Shown here one piece after another: positions 1-11,008 of a stretch of DNA of 64,000 nucleotides (its first letter is position 1; every line of letters begins with the position of its first letter). The DNA is from Narthecium ossifragum (Eukaryota > Streptophyta > Magnoliopsida > Dioscoreales > Nartheciaceae). The stretch lies in NCBI GenBank assembly GCA_963920575.1, contig OY986975.1, positions 20,181,897 to 20,245,896 on the forward strand, read 5' to 3'. The position numbers were made by a program, and so were the translations under genes. The notes beneath the pieces were generated by a model, which saw only the letters and a program-made list of their open reading frames with translations, had not been told where the DNA came from and ran no database searches.

Positions 1-2
1 CT

Positions 3-110
3 CACGTGATGGAACATGACATCCCACCATCAGGTGTGCTAATTGGCTTGGGTATCAGGGATCACGTTCAAACGTTTTGGAAAAGTAAGGACTACATTGA
101 CACGCTTTAA
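3..110 (+). CDS. 3' end of an unrecognised protein-coding gene
   Basis: An open frame enters from the left edge and runs 35 codons to a TAA at 108-110. Its last residues are IRDHVQTFWKSKDYIDTL. The amino-acid mix (hydrophobic core, aromatic and charged tail) looks like real coding sequence, and AT-rich 3'-UTR-like DNA follows. I do not recognise the family. A chance frame of this length is possible, so confidence is moderate. The upstream exons lie outside the window. Confidence 0.45.
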   Translation, partial: HVMEHDIPPSGVLIGLGIRDHVQTFWKSKDYIDTL

Positions 111-1282
111 AGCCAATGTCCCAATTTGAAATTACCTCTAAACTGAAAATCATATTTAACCCTATATTCTATTAAGTTCAAGGTCTTCAATTGCTTTCTT
201 GTTAAGCGCATTAGTTAGCGGCACAAGATATGAATTTGATGATCTACCAAAGTTAAAATGGCATGTACGGAAGCAATCAGTGCAATGGAAATGTACATTG
301 CTGCATGGATAGGAGATAGATGTAACATGGTGGACAATGGATGTCTCTTGAAATGAGACGAGATTGGTGCTTTCCTACCAACATTAGGCTTTAAAAATCA
401 TATCAACATTGCTGAAAACCACCGAAGACAGTGAAATAAAGTTGTTAATGGCAATGGTACGAGCTTAGCACTTTGACTGATGGTTTTATCCTTCGCGGGA
501 TGGTTGATTGTAGATTTCTTAGACCTTCTTGCCTGAATTTTTTACTTATATAATGTAATACTTCTTGTACATATCAAGTTTGTTAGATGCAATTGTAATT
601 TGTGTTTTGCATATGCAGGACTACTTTGTTTCCAAAGCTAGTTCACTTGACACTTTGATGGTATGACTTGACCAGAGCATTTACTGTCTTAACCTTTGTG
701 ATTTCCTTTGAGGAAGGTCAGTGTCAAAAGTAAACGCCGTTGTCAGGTTGGAAATCCTCCTGACTATTATTTGGAATCATTTTCTATTGAATTTGAAAGC
801 TGTGCTGCCTATTTTTCCTGTTAATTATTACTGTTCATGAATTGAAATTCACATATGGGAGGAAAAAGCTGTGAGGTTCTGCAATTATGAAATACCCTTA
901 AATGCCATGGTAATTCATCTCAATTAAGATTTGAATACTCAAGAGTCTTAATGCAGCTGCTTTATTGTTTTCTTTCTTTTTTCTTTTTTCTCTTCTTTTG
1001 TAACCATTGCTGCAATCAGTTCGCAAACTGGCAAGATTTGCAATCCTGTATGATGGAAAAGAAATTTTTGGGCACTCGGCTACATCGGATACGATGACCA
1101 TAACTGGATGGTTAGGTTTTCCTTGAGAGTAGATCAACAATGTATGTCTCTCTCTTTTCTTTTTCCTTTGTCATGTGGTTACGGGGAACATTCAGTGACA
1201 ACCTGTGATCCATGCTCATCTTTCCGCTGCTGTCAATTTTGTGCTTCAGTAAGAACCCATGAGGTTGCACTCATGTACCTGT
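111..1282. other. No gene seen; probable 3' UTR and intergenic DNA
   Basis: AT-rich sequence after the left-edge stop codon. There are T-rich tracts (for example 957-1000) but no open frame with recognisable similarity. Parts could be a 3' UTR or alternative 3' exons of the left-edge gene. Confidence 0.5.
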
Positions 1283-1425
1283 GCTGTGTTTAGCTCCTCT
1301 TAATTTAGTTAGAAGCCTCCTTGTGGTCTTGGGTTCGAATCCTCTTGATTGGTGTACATGCTTTGCCCATCCTAAGCTAGTGAATAGGGATAAAGGTTGA
1401 ATTTTTTTTTCTAAAAAAATAAATG
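1283..1425 (+). mobile_element. Possible tRNA-derived SINE
   Basis: GGTTCGAATCC at about 1331-1341 matches a pol III B box. A weak A-box-like stretch (TAGCTCCTCT) lies about 40 bp upstream, and a T-rich then A-rich tail follows near 1388-1418. This is the layout of a plant SINE, but no target duplication was identified. A degenerate tRNA fragment is the alternative. Confidence 0.35.
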
Positions 1426-1710
1426 AAAAGGAACCAATGTGATTGAGGAGTTGGTAGATTGCTATGAAAATTTCATGAGGATATTCCCTCAAGCTTTCAT
1501 GGAATTTTGAGGCATTTACTTTGGTCAATCCTGCTTTTTGCCGTGACCCTTTTGCTTTTATTTTTTTTGGAAATATCATCCTGATGTGGCAGAAAGGAGT
1601 GAGTAAATATTATTCTAAATAGATATGGAATGGTTTTGCGTTCCGTGTTTAGGGAGGTAAATAGTTTTAGGAAATGGGACGGAAAGATTTTGGGGATAGG
1701 TTCTTCATAT

Positions 1711-1937
1711 TCCCCTGTTTGGTGTGGGAATAAGGCGGGAATAACTCTCTTATTTCTATACTTATCTCCAAACACCTTTTCTTATTCTAGGTAATTATTA
1801 CTTATTTATTTTCATTCCACCTATCACCATCACTTTACTTTTTCTTATTTCAAGTAATCATTACTATTTTATTCTCAGTTTTTCTAATCTCAAAATCCCT
1901 TATTCTCATTTTTCTTATTCCCATACCAAACAGCCCC
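1711..1937. mobile_element. Tourist/Harbinger-like MITE
   Basis: The left end CCTGTTTGGTGTGGGAATAAG is the imperfect inverse of the right end, where the complement reads GGGGCTGTTTGGTATGGGAA. The interior is AT-rich, with internal inverted tracts around TTATTCTCA and no ORF. TAA follows the right end, but the left target copy is unclear. Ends of the CTGTTTGG type are common in PIF/Harbinger-derived MITEs. Confidence 0.5.
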
Positions 1938-2507
1938 TAAGTTTAGAGATGGTAAAAGATAGTAAAAGGGATAGTAAATCTATAGGAAATGCTCTTATGA
2001 CTACGGATGTGATCAAGCCTATCTCTTATCAAGCTTGTCTAGGCTTGAAATAAAATGTGAGATTTGACTTGATGATTAAGCTGTTTAATTCCAATTAGAG
2101 GTTAATTTCTAGCCTATTAGGAGTCTTGCCGTCGTCACCAATCATGAGCTTTAATGGGCGGCTTGATGATAAGTATTGAGCGGTTCCAATCAAACATCAA
2201 ATCAAGTTAGCTCATGCTAGAGCATTAAAATTTTCGATTCCATCACCGTTCGAGTTTTTTTGTTTGTTTGACTTGGCTAAGATTCAAGCTTTGTTTTGAA
2301 AAAAAAAATCTGAAAAGTCCAAAGCTTGATTCCAATTTGGATAGAAAAGAAACTAGGAATATAATTAGATAGAGCTTCCCTTGATATATTACTTTGTTCA
2401 CACAACCAATGGTTACATGCTTATAAATGGTACGGACTGCACGAGCCAGCTTATAAGAGATAATATACAAGGGATGACCACAAGAGTTTTATGTAGAGTT
2501 ACATTCA

Positions 2508-4372
2508 TTAAGCAGTGGTAAACCTATAAGAGGAATATGAGATGGTGCTCAATGACCAGCTATTGTGTATTAATTCTGCCTTGGCCTTCTCTCCGGCGGC
2601 CCCAAGAGCTACATGCAACGGGTAGAAATGGTCTGGCCAGGGGTGCGCCATCTTTGCGTGAGGCGCCTTGTCCTGAAACCGGTTCACGTCGTCGTGCCTA
2701 ACGCCAAAAAATTTATCCGAGTTAGCCTTGAGCTCTCCGATTAGATTATCCGGTGGACCATTGATAGAGAAGTTTCTGTCAAGAATCTCTATTCAGTGAA
2801 AATTTTTGGTCTCCTGAGTAGAAAAGGAGAACATACCTTCCATTCACAAGTGAATTAGTTAGCCAGGTATCGAAATCCAAAGCCCACTGTGCAATAGGCC
2901 CGCCGTCGTTGCCGAGGGCCCTCAAGTTGTGGGTGGCTGATCCGGACCCGATGATGAGAACCCCTTCCTCCCTGAGAGGAGCCAAGGCCTTTCCCATGTT
3001 GTAGTGATAGGTGCCATCTCTCTTCGATTGAACGGAGAGTTGGCACACGGGGATATTGGCATCCGGGTACATGAGCATCAGCGGAACCCAAGCACCATGA
3101 TCCAGTCCTCGCTTCTTGTCTTCCATCACTGGACCGAAGCCGGAGTTTTGAAGCAAACCCTTCACCCTCTTTGCCAGTTCAGGTGCACCAGGTGCAGGAT
3201 ACTTGAGCTGGCATGAGTACAGGGACTGATGAGTTTGGAGAATGCAAATACGTCTGTTCTTTCAAGAGAGATGATGATGGTGATGATAGAATTCTATCCA
3301 ACTTTCAAAGCAATACAAAGCACAATCAGAGGATGAATCTTCATCAAAAACAGATCTAATTCCTAACGAGATGGCCCTCCTCCTACAATCCAAACCTTCG
3401 TCTGATTCTTTCTATATACAGTTCTTCTGGACTTGACCGTAATGAGCATTATTAGTCAAATCTATAGAAAGTTAACATATGTTGCTTCAACACAGTGTTA
3501 ACAATATCCAAAACTCCAAATCTTCAAGACTCTGATTCTTCTTCTAAAAGATCTGTAATTCTTTTACAACCACCCCCAATCTGATCTCAATAATGGATCT
3601 CTCCTCCTTACATCTCTCTTTTAGTTAGCATCTCCCAAAGGGGGGGCAAGCTGGCTTGCTAATAGTAGATGAAGAACATCTATCTAAAAATGGGAGCCTA
3701 ATTGAATTTTTATATTTTACCCCATTTAAAAAGCTGTGTTTTTCATAGAAATGCCATGTTTAAAGATCGATCTTTTAACCAAATAAATCAAAGAATTAAG
3801 GAAACCACAATCCATCAGAACTCCACCAGGCATATAAATCAAAAAAAATTCTCTTAAGGAATCACAAAAAAAATAAGCAACCCTATATAATAACTACCGA
3901 GAAGAATCAAATTATAAAGCCCAGATTTTTATTGCGCATATATATGCGAAAGCAGTGTAATTGAATCAAAGAAAAAAAATAAAAATCGAATGCAAACCAA
4001 TCCCCAGAAAATTCCTAAATTGTATTCTTCTCCAAATTAATCCAACCAAGACCAAGACAAGTTAAAAACCCAATCTTTTCCTCCAAAAAACAACAAGAAA
4101 AAGGGGAAAAATTGGTATACCTGGTACATGGGCTTAGGGAATCCATAGAAATCATAGATCGTCTCACTGGGTCCGGAGACGACATTAACGGCGGGGCTTG
4201 AAGTATCCCAATGGCCGGAGACGATGAGAACGGCCTTGGGAACCGTCTGGAAGACGTCGGACTTCCACGACTGCAAGAAGTGCCTCGCCGGCAAGCTCTC
4301 GTCGATTGACAGCGTCGGCGAGCCGTGCGAGAGGAAGAAGGTATCCATCGCCGTTGCCGAGAATTTGGACAT
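2508..4372 (-). CDS. LigB-type extradiol ring-cleavage dioxygenase (DOPA 4,5-dioxygenase-like)
   Basis: Three exons: 4121-4372, 2837-3207 and 2508-2697, with GT/AG borders. They total 813 bp and encode 270 aa, the family's usual length. The N-terminus carries [10 protein letters not shown], then VSGHWDT; the middle carries [14 protein letters not shown] and [10 protein letters not shown]; the C-terminus carries [20 protein letters not shown]. The histidines in HGSP, GHWD and DHGAW match those that bind Fe(II) or lie at the active site in LigB dioxygenases. Family members open catechol rings. In Caryophyllales some make betalamic acid from L-DOPA, but most plants have a LigB homologue of unclear substrate, so betalain synthesis should not be assumed. 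No signal peptide is seen, so the protein is probably cytosolic. The start is the first ATG of the frame; a second in-frame ATG (MDTFF) lies 8 codons in and could be used instead. Confidence 0.93.
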
Positions 4373-4578
4373 TTGGATTTCGAAAACACGCTAAAGAACT
4401 TAAAATAAGAGACCGAGTGCCACCCAATTCAACTTTTTCTACATTTATAGAGGGCGAAACGTCATTGCTGACGTATGGGTTGGTGCGGGTGTAATTTATT
4501 AGCTTTTTATTAGAGCATCATCAGCTCCCTTATTGATAATTTGATATCCATTGTGATTTTATGCCATTCTATAATATA

Positions 4579-4764
4579 CTAGGTGGTGGGTCCGTGCCAC
4601 ATGACACGGCTAACTGTCCGCCCTCACTATTTCTATAATAACTTACGCCATATCAGCTCACTATCTCTATAATAACTTATGCCACGTGTATGTCACATGT
4701 GTATAATGTTATGACTCAAATGATGAGTCATAAAAATAACTGTCATTCTATCTTATAAGGTAGA
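4579..4764 (-). mobile_element. Small non-autonomous Helitron
   Basis: On the minus strand the element starts TCTACCTTATAAG after an A. It ends in a hairpin (CCGTGTCATGTGGCACGG), about 12 bases, then CTAG followed by T. A|T insertion, 5' TC, a 3' hairpin and CTRR are the Helitron hallmarks. It is 186 bp with no ORF. The interior resembles 37193-37462 (GAGTCATA, ACACGTGGCATAAG, TTATTATA), so both belong to one family. Confidence 0.7.
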
Positions 4765-6136
4765 TGAAATCGGTTTTTGTCTTATTCATCTAATAGTTTT
4801 TTCTATATTAATTTTTTATAATATTGAAAGTTTTAAAACTTAAACATATTTATGGAATAAGAAATACGTTTTGATTCCAACATATTTCTTATCTCATTCT
4901 CCGTCTCGAAATTTAAAAAATATGACTAAAAAACATTATCAACAAATTTCCTATCCTCATACTTATTCTCTAAATTTTAATAGATTCTCTAATTATAAGA
5001 AATGAGACTGATTTTAGAAAATGACATATGAAATGGATTTAAAGACAAAGAATTTATTAGGTGATGTTTTTTTAATAATGTTTAGAACCTGTTGATAATG
5101 ATCTTAATTTGATAAAGTGATTAGCACAGCTTACGTTGAGCCAGCTGTGCTGATGACGTGGCTTGCCACATCAGAAAAGATCATTTCTGCCAAAAAAAAC
5201 TTTCATGGGAGCAAAATTTGATATCTTCTCTTTCATCCATCAATAGTTGAGACAAAATAGCAAAGAAAAGAAAATGTAAGGAAAAGGACAAATTCCATGT
5301 CAGCAAGACCTTTCTTTAAAATGAGAACAGGAACTAAGAACAAGAATGAGAATAGGAGCGGGAAAAGGATCTTGGATGTATTATACATCAATGAATATGA
5401 GAATCTTTGTGTATCATTTTCCTTTGTGAATGTAACTAGTGGACGTTTGGTTACGTGTATCAGTTGATGCATTACATCATTTGATGCATTGCATCTGCAC
5501 CAGTTGATACAGTATTAACATCATTTATTTGTTTAGTTGCTTGTATTAATTAATATAGCTCGTTTTTTGTTTGATCGGTATGTATTACATCAGTTGATAC
5601 AGCTATTTCATCCAATTCTTTGTTTATTTGGTATGTATTACATTAGTTAAAAGAGCGTTGAACTCTATGTTGTAGGGTATACTCAAATGTAGAGTTAAAA
5701 GAGAGAAGCACAGCAAAAACGAGAAGAGACCTCCACTCCTGAGAGAACAACAAAAACGTGAGGAGATCAACCGATCGATGGGTTGATCCAATCCAAAGGT
5801 TAGAATTAAAGAAGGGTAGAAAAGTCATTTAGTGCAAAAGCAAATGAGAATGAGAATTTCTGCAAAAAGAAAAAGAAAAAAAGAATTGAGTGCTCCATTC
5901 TATAAATAAGTTGTGCATAATGCAGACCCAGATGTGCATTATATCAATTTTCTATATCCTAATGCGACATGTTTTTTAAATTTTTTTTCTTATCAGCAGT
6001 TTAGTGAAAAATTTAATATAGTGACGATCCACGCCGTATTGATCTAGATCAAACAACCAGGAGAGGAGAACGTGTTTAAAGACCACGCTGAGAAAATATC
6101 GTAATAAAGAGCATGATTGGAATACAACACGACTAG

Positions 6137-6177
<41 letters not shown>
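4765..6177. other. AT-rich intergenic DNA with a MITE relic
   Basis: No gene seen. Around 5440-5650, TTTGGTTACGTGTATCAGTTGATGC and repeated ATTACATCAGTTGATAC resemble a decayed copy of the 'TGTTTGGTTGCTTG' MITE family found intact at 38031-38277. The rest is low-complexity AT-rich sequence ending in a (TA)n tract at about 6139-6174. Confidence 0.4.
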
Positions 6178-6178
<1 letters not shown>

Positions 6179-6431
6179 TAGTGGATTTTCATGCAAATTA
6201 CACATTTTACCAAGGAGAAAGCATGAGTCACTATGGTTATACAGAGTTAGATTAGATTACTATTCTATTAGGATTTATGTTAGTAATTGAATCCTTCTTT
6301 TGAATACAACACATGGATTTTAATTTCTTAATGCACATTATATTAATCTTATCCAACTTTACACTAATTTGTATTATATTAACCTTATAAGGGGGGCGGT
6401 TATGCATAACCATTTCTGCTCTTTATAAGAT

Positions 6432-6434
<3 letters not shown>
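6178..6434 (-). mobile_element. Non-autonomous Helitron in a TA repeat
   Basis: On the minus strand it starts TCAATCTTATAAAGAGCAG after an A and ends with CTAG followed by T, inside (TA)n on both sides. The terminal hairpin is eroded. It is 257 bp without an ORF. The start matches that of the neighbouring element at 6485-6869 (TCAACCTTATAAGGAGC). Confidence 0.55.
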
Positions 6435-6484
<50 letters not shown>

Positions 6485-6485
<1 letters not shown>

Positions 6486-6866
6486 TAGTACTCACATGTG
6501 TCCCTGACACAGTTTTTAGTTATTGTTAAGATAAAATTTTAACAAACTCCCTGTACTTTGTCTGGTTAGACGGCTGTGTTGACCCGTAGGTGGTTCAGGG
6601 TTTGAAGGTTGGTCATAGTTTTTTGTTCACTGCCATCATAAAACATAGCCAATAAAATATAAAATAAAATATTATAAGTCTAACTTAGGGTATATAAAAT
6701 ACATATATAAGTCTTTGCATATTGCATATATATAAGATAATATTAATAGAACTTAGGTTGATATGAATTAATGCAGGTTTATATAAAGCAAACTTAGAGA
6801 ATATATATAAAGAAACTTAGGGGATATGAATTAATGCAGGTTAACCGTTATTGCTCCTTATAAGGT

Positions 6867-6869
<3 letters not shown>
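6485..6869 (-). mobile_element. Non-autonomous Helitron in a TA repeat
   Basis: On the minus strand the start is TCAACCTTATAAGGAGCAAT and the end is CTAG then T. A GTGTCAGGGACACATG near the 3' end can form the terminal stem. It is flanked by (TA)n on both sides. The interior holds imperfect repeats of 'TATATAAAG..AAACTTAG' around 6770-6830. No coding capacity. Confidence 0.6.
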
Positions 6870-6901
<32 letters not shown>

Positions 6902-7377
6902 TAATTGGTGATATACCCATATTAGAGACCTTTCTCATCCCAAAACCCCATTAAAAGTCTGTTTGATAAAAAACCCATCTAATATGGTTTAATTAGTTGT
7001 TGTTGTTTAGCTAACATATTCTGCACGAGGGTGCACATGTATACCTTCAATAGTCCGCGAGTGCTCTTTCTCAACGAGCGGCCTCAGCCCCGTGGCGGCG
7101 CAGCCCCCTCCAAGCTCGCCTCTACCCCCTGCCTGCGAGGTATTGGTTCAAGAGATTGAGTCTTGTCCAAGACTTATCCAATCAGATGGGGGTCTCATAT
7201 GTCATATGTGGGTTCTGCTTGGGTCATACCGATGCCGATTTTATCTCTTGCGAGTCACTAGCTATCGCTTCCCATCAGGCATTTCCGGAAGGATCAGATG
7301 ATATTGCATTAATTGATATTGCATTAATTGATATCTGTTATAACTTATGAGAGAAATTGTGGAAATTAAAGTATGGT
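6870..7377. other. Intergenic; possible 3' UTR of the next gene
   Basis: A (TA)n tract is followed by mixed-composition DNA, with a GC-richer patch at 7075-7140 and a perfect 15-bp direct repeat (GATATTGCATTAATT) at 7300-7330. No supported gene. The part closest to 7378 probably includes the 3' UTR of the minus-strand gene. Confidence 0.4.
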
Positions 7378-9742
7378 TTATTTATTTTTATTTCCGTCTT
7401 CATCAGATTCGTCTTCATTTTCATCCTCTGAACTAAATCCCACTTGATCATCATCATTACCCTCATCGTCACCATCTTTATTTTCTTCAGATTCTTCCTC
7501 TTGTTCTTCGCATTCTTCTCCTTCCACTTCATTATGCTCCGATTGATTCATATATGTTTGTTGCTCTTTTGTCGTTAACTTTAAATTTTCCTTGTTGGCC
7601 TATAAAGATTGTTTTGCAAATTAGTATAAATCAGTTGGAAAGATAAATGATAAAAATGTAAACAATACAGAAATCCACTACCTCACCTCTACTAATTTGA
7701 TATCATCTTGAATGATACATTTCTTGAAATTATAGAGGTCCCACTTGATACACCTTGGCATGATGTCTTCATTACTTATTGGTGCAATCAAGTATGTAAG
7801 CTCACAAAACCAGTACTACAAAAACATATAGGAAGAAGCTGACTAGATTAATATCCATTTGTACATCTGAGTATAAAAGCAACATAATTGTATCAATTAA
7901 TTTCATACCAGGATTAGGGCAGTGCGGCCACCAGTGGCCTTTGTATTACTGCGAGTACTCTTATTCAGTGATTTCTTCAAGGTGTTCGAAATAAAAGCAC
8001 TCCAGTCATATGACTTCATTGAATCCAGATTTTCAACAAATTCCACATAGCCCCATGCCAACTGTGGTCCAGAAATATGGAAGAAGAGGGAGCCGAGGAG
8101 AATGAGGCAACAAACTCTCACGCTGTCTTCTTGCTGTATTTTTGTTGTACCTTTAAACAGCTTTTCTAATTTATCCCTCAATTTGTTCATTTGAATCTGG
8201 TTCTTGCTGGGGAACACTCTATCCATGAAGGCTGATGATATCTTCTTCGGTCCCTTAGCTAGATTCATCACCCTTTTCCCTTCTATCAGCCCAAAAATAA
8301 CACGAACATCATTCTTCGATATTGTACAATTCTGCCCTCCAATCCTGAATGATTCAGTTTGGGAATTGTAATGAGAAAGCATTCTTGCAATGTCTTCATA
8401 ATGCTTTGTGCAAACTGATCTTGAGATCTTCTTCTTGTAGATTGCATTGAAAAGTGTAAAGAATGGTGTTTTCTTCATGTATTTCAAGTGGGCAGGCTTT
8501 ATTAGATGATGAACATCTTCAATTGCTGAAACAATTGTAACCAGAGTTGACCGGTAACTGTCCACTTTCTGTGCTCTCTGTAATAAGGCATCAATCAGAA
8601 CGATAAGAATGATAAAAAAAAGATATTCAAATCTTACACACGAATCAGAATGATAAAAAAAGACATAACAATGATAAAAATGAGAATAACTGCAGTCATT
8701 CATTTCATTTTTATCAATGATAAAAATGAGAATGATCAACATCATTAGGTTTCATTTTTGTCAATGATAAAAATGAGACTGACCATTGATTCTCATTTTT
8801 ATCAATGATAAAAATGACAATACTTAAAAGAATGACCAATCATTCTCATTTTTATCATTGATAAAAATGACAACATTATCAGGTTTCATTTTTATCAATG
8901 ATAAAAATGAGTGTCACCATTGATTCTCATTTTTATCATTGATAAAAATGACACCATCATCTCAATCCACATCATCAGGTTTCATTTTTGTCAATGATAA
9001 AAATGAGAGTGACCATTGATTGTCATTTTTATCACTGATAAAAATGACAATACTTAAAAGAATGACCAATCATTATCATTTTTATCATTGATAAAAATGA
9101 GAATGATCAACATCATCTCAATCCACATCAACAGGTTTCATTTTTATCATTGATAAAAATGCGAATGACCATTGATTCTCATTTTTATCATTGATAAAAA
9201 TGACAATACTTAAAAGAATGACCATTCATTCTCATTTTTATCATTATGATAAACATCATCTCAATCCACATCATGTTCCATTTTTATCATTGATAAAAAT
9301 GAAAATCAATAGGCATCATCAGGTTCTATTTTTATCATTGATAAAAATGAATGAGATCATCTTAATCGACATCATCAAGTTCCATTTTTATCATTGATAA
9401 AAATAAGAATGATTTTTATCAGTGATAAAAATGAGAATCATTGCTGCTTTTATATCATACTCCAGTAAGTATGATTTCAATTGCTGAAACAATGAAATCG
9501 ATTCAGGTTGTAATACACATCATCTCAACCCACATCAATGATAAAAATGAGATCATCACTCAAGTATTTTTATCATTGATAAAAATGACATAGCAATGGT
9601 ATAAATCCCTAAATGCAATTGAATCACAATGGTATATCACCAATTAATCCAAAATACAATTGAAATATGTAAAATCGAAATGATATCTTACCTTTTGTCT
9701 AGGGTTTATCGCAGTTGTTTTTGGATTTGGCCCCCTCCCCAT
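7378..9742 (-). CDS. Plant-mobile-domain/DUF1985-like protein with acidic tail
   Basis: Four exons: 9692-9742, 7909-8577, 7687-7815 and 7378-7599. All junctions are GT/AG in phase 0; 1071 bp encode 356 aa. A short basic N-terminus (MGRGPNPKTTAINPRQK) leads into a domain with FRIGGQNCTISKNDVRVIFG and QLAWGYVEFVENLDSMKSYDW. This resembles the DUF1985/plant mobile domain seen in Ulp1- and MULE-associated plant proteins. The last exon is strongly acidic (EEQEEESEENKDGDDEGNDD) and ends GNKNK. No protease or transposase catalytic domain follows. Codons are intact and introns clean, so it may be a domesticated transposon-derived gene, but its function is unknown. Intron 1 (8578-9691) is filled by palindromic repeats. 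The family call is from memory of domain style; the exon model is stronger than the name. Confidence 0.72.
8700..9592. repeat. Palindromic minisatellite in intron 1
   Basis: About 17 copies of a 22-23-bp palindrome, CATTTTTATCATTGATAAAAATG, each able to fold on itself. They are separated by 15-40 bp spacers that also repeat (GAATGACCAATCATTCTC, CATCATCTCAATCCACATCA). Most variation is at the centre (CAATG, CATTG, CACTG) and keeps the arms intact. The array lies wholly inside the first intron of the 7378-9742 gene. Confidence 0.9.
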
Positions 9743-9772
9743 CGTTGCTGATTTTGGATTCAGCGGCGGCGG

Positions 9773-9795
9773 CGAAACCCTTCGTTAGGGTTTCG
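9773..9795. promoter_or_regulatory. Telo-box-containing inverted repeat in the 5' leader
   Basis: Arms CGAAACCCT and AGGGTTTCG surround a 5-base centre, about 30 bp upstream of the ATG at 9742. AAACCCTAA is the plant telo-box core, found near starts of many growth-related genes. The dyad symmetry is seen directly; a regulatory role is inferred. Confidence 0.4.
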
Positions 9796-10596
9796 TTTGA
9801 TTGGGGAATAAGAAGTTAATCGGGGTCGGCAGCGGCAGTGAAACCCTTCTGTTTCGTTCGTCACGGTCGGTGATGAGGTCTTCCGCCAGTAATAGGGGAA
9901 ACCTTTATCGGCGATGGGTATATACGAGGCGGAGGTTGGGGACCACAGAGGCGCCGAGGGAGGCGACGGTGCTTAGGATGGGTACCAGGCGGAGCAAGGG
10001 GGTTTCTATGTATTTAGAAAGAAATCTAGGCTTAATTTGCTTCATAATCACAGTGTATCTAGACCACGTAATTAGTATAGATCTTGGTAATTATGATTTG
10101 AATGGATTCATAATAATTGGATAGAGAATAATTACTTAATTAATTAATTTAACTCCCCGCCGAATCCAGACCGTACATTTTTCTCGGCTTTTTACGAGCA
10201 TTGGGATGGTGGCGCGTGGATTAAACCCCCTTCCGGGGCCCCTGATAAGGTGGTCTCGAGATAGGGAGTAAGTGGACACGTGACGGGATCTTGGAGGGGG
10301 AAGGGCCCGAGGGAAGAGGATCTAACGGTATGCGAGGAGGAAGGGGCTTCGGTTTACTCGCAGTCTTTTTATGCGAAATTCTTTTTTTTCCTTAATTAAA
10401 CGTGGGGCTTTTGAGGGGAATCTCGAATATTATTATGTTGGTTGGTTTAATATAGGCGTTATGGTACACAAGTGCGATCGAACTTACATTTGTACGCGGC
10501 TCGGTGACTCGGTTTGGGTTTTTTATTCCGAAACAGTGCGCAAGGGTATTTAGTCAAATGGTCTTTTGCATGTGGGGCTCTGGACCCTTCCCCCAT
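9796..10596. other. Upstream region without a supported gene
   Basis: Contains the presumed promoter of the minus-strand gene, then GC-richer sequence (9800-9990 and 10160-10340). Short open frames show no recognisable domain. Nothing else is supported. Confidence 0.4.
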
Positions 10597-10803
10597 ATAT
10601 ATATATATATATACCAATCATATCCCCTGTCACATGGCAGGTAACCACCATCTCCCCTCACCTCTCTCATAACTCCCCACTAACCCCCCTAACTCCCTCC
10701 TCCCCCACTATTACCCCCTCCACATCAGCAGCCACATAGGATAAACCATGCCACATAGGATGTCAGTAGGACAACAAAAGGTTAACTTATAACCATGCTC
10801 CTA
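10597..10803 (-). mobile_element. Degenerate Helitron copy
   Basis: A diverged duplicate of the element at 10814-11008. Both share GGTAACCACCATCTCCCCTC-like sequence, the CCTAACTCCC tract and GCCACATAGGAT. Its terminal CTAG has decayed to CCAA, although CCTGTCACATGGCAGG still forms the hairpin. (TA)n lies on both sides. Confidence 0.5.
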
Positions 10804-10813
10804 TATATATATA

Positions 10814-11008
10814 CTAGTGGGGTTCCTTGCCACTTGGCACGGTAACCACTATCTCCCCTCATAACTCCCCACTAACCCCTCCTAACTCCCCCTCCCCCAC
10901 TACTACCCCTCCACATCAGCAGCCACATAGGATATATCTGCCACGTAGGATGCCAGCTAGGAAAAACAAAAAAATGCACTTCTTAACCATCCTGCTATAT
11001 AAGGATGA
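10814..11008 (-). mobile_element. Non-autonomous Helitron
   Basis: On the minus strand it starts TCATCCTTATATAGCAGG and ends with the hairpin CCGTGCCAAGTGGCAAGG, a short spacer and CTAG followed by T within (TA)n. It is 195 bp, rich in C on the plus strand, with no ORF. Confidence 0.7.

Noticed and set aside
2508..4372. Calling the LigB gene a betalain DOPA dioxygenase
   Set aside because: Family membership is clear, but most flowering plants carry a LigB homologue without making betalains. Nothing here shows the specialised activity.
8700..9592. CRISPR-like array of regularly spaced repeats
   Set aside because: Repeats are palindromic with repeated rather than unique spacers, and they lie in a plant intron.
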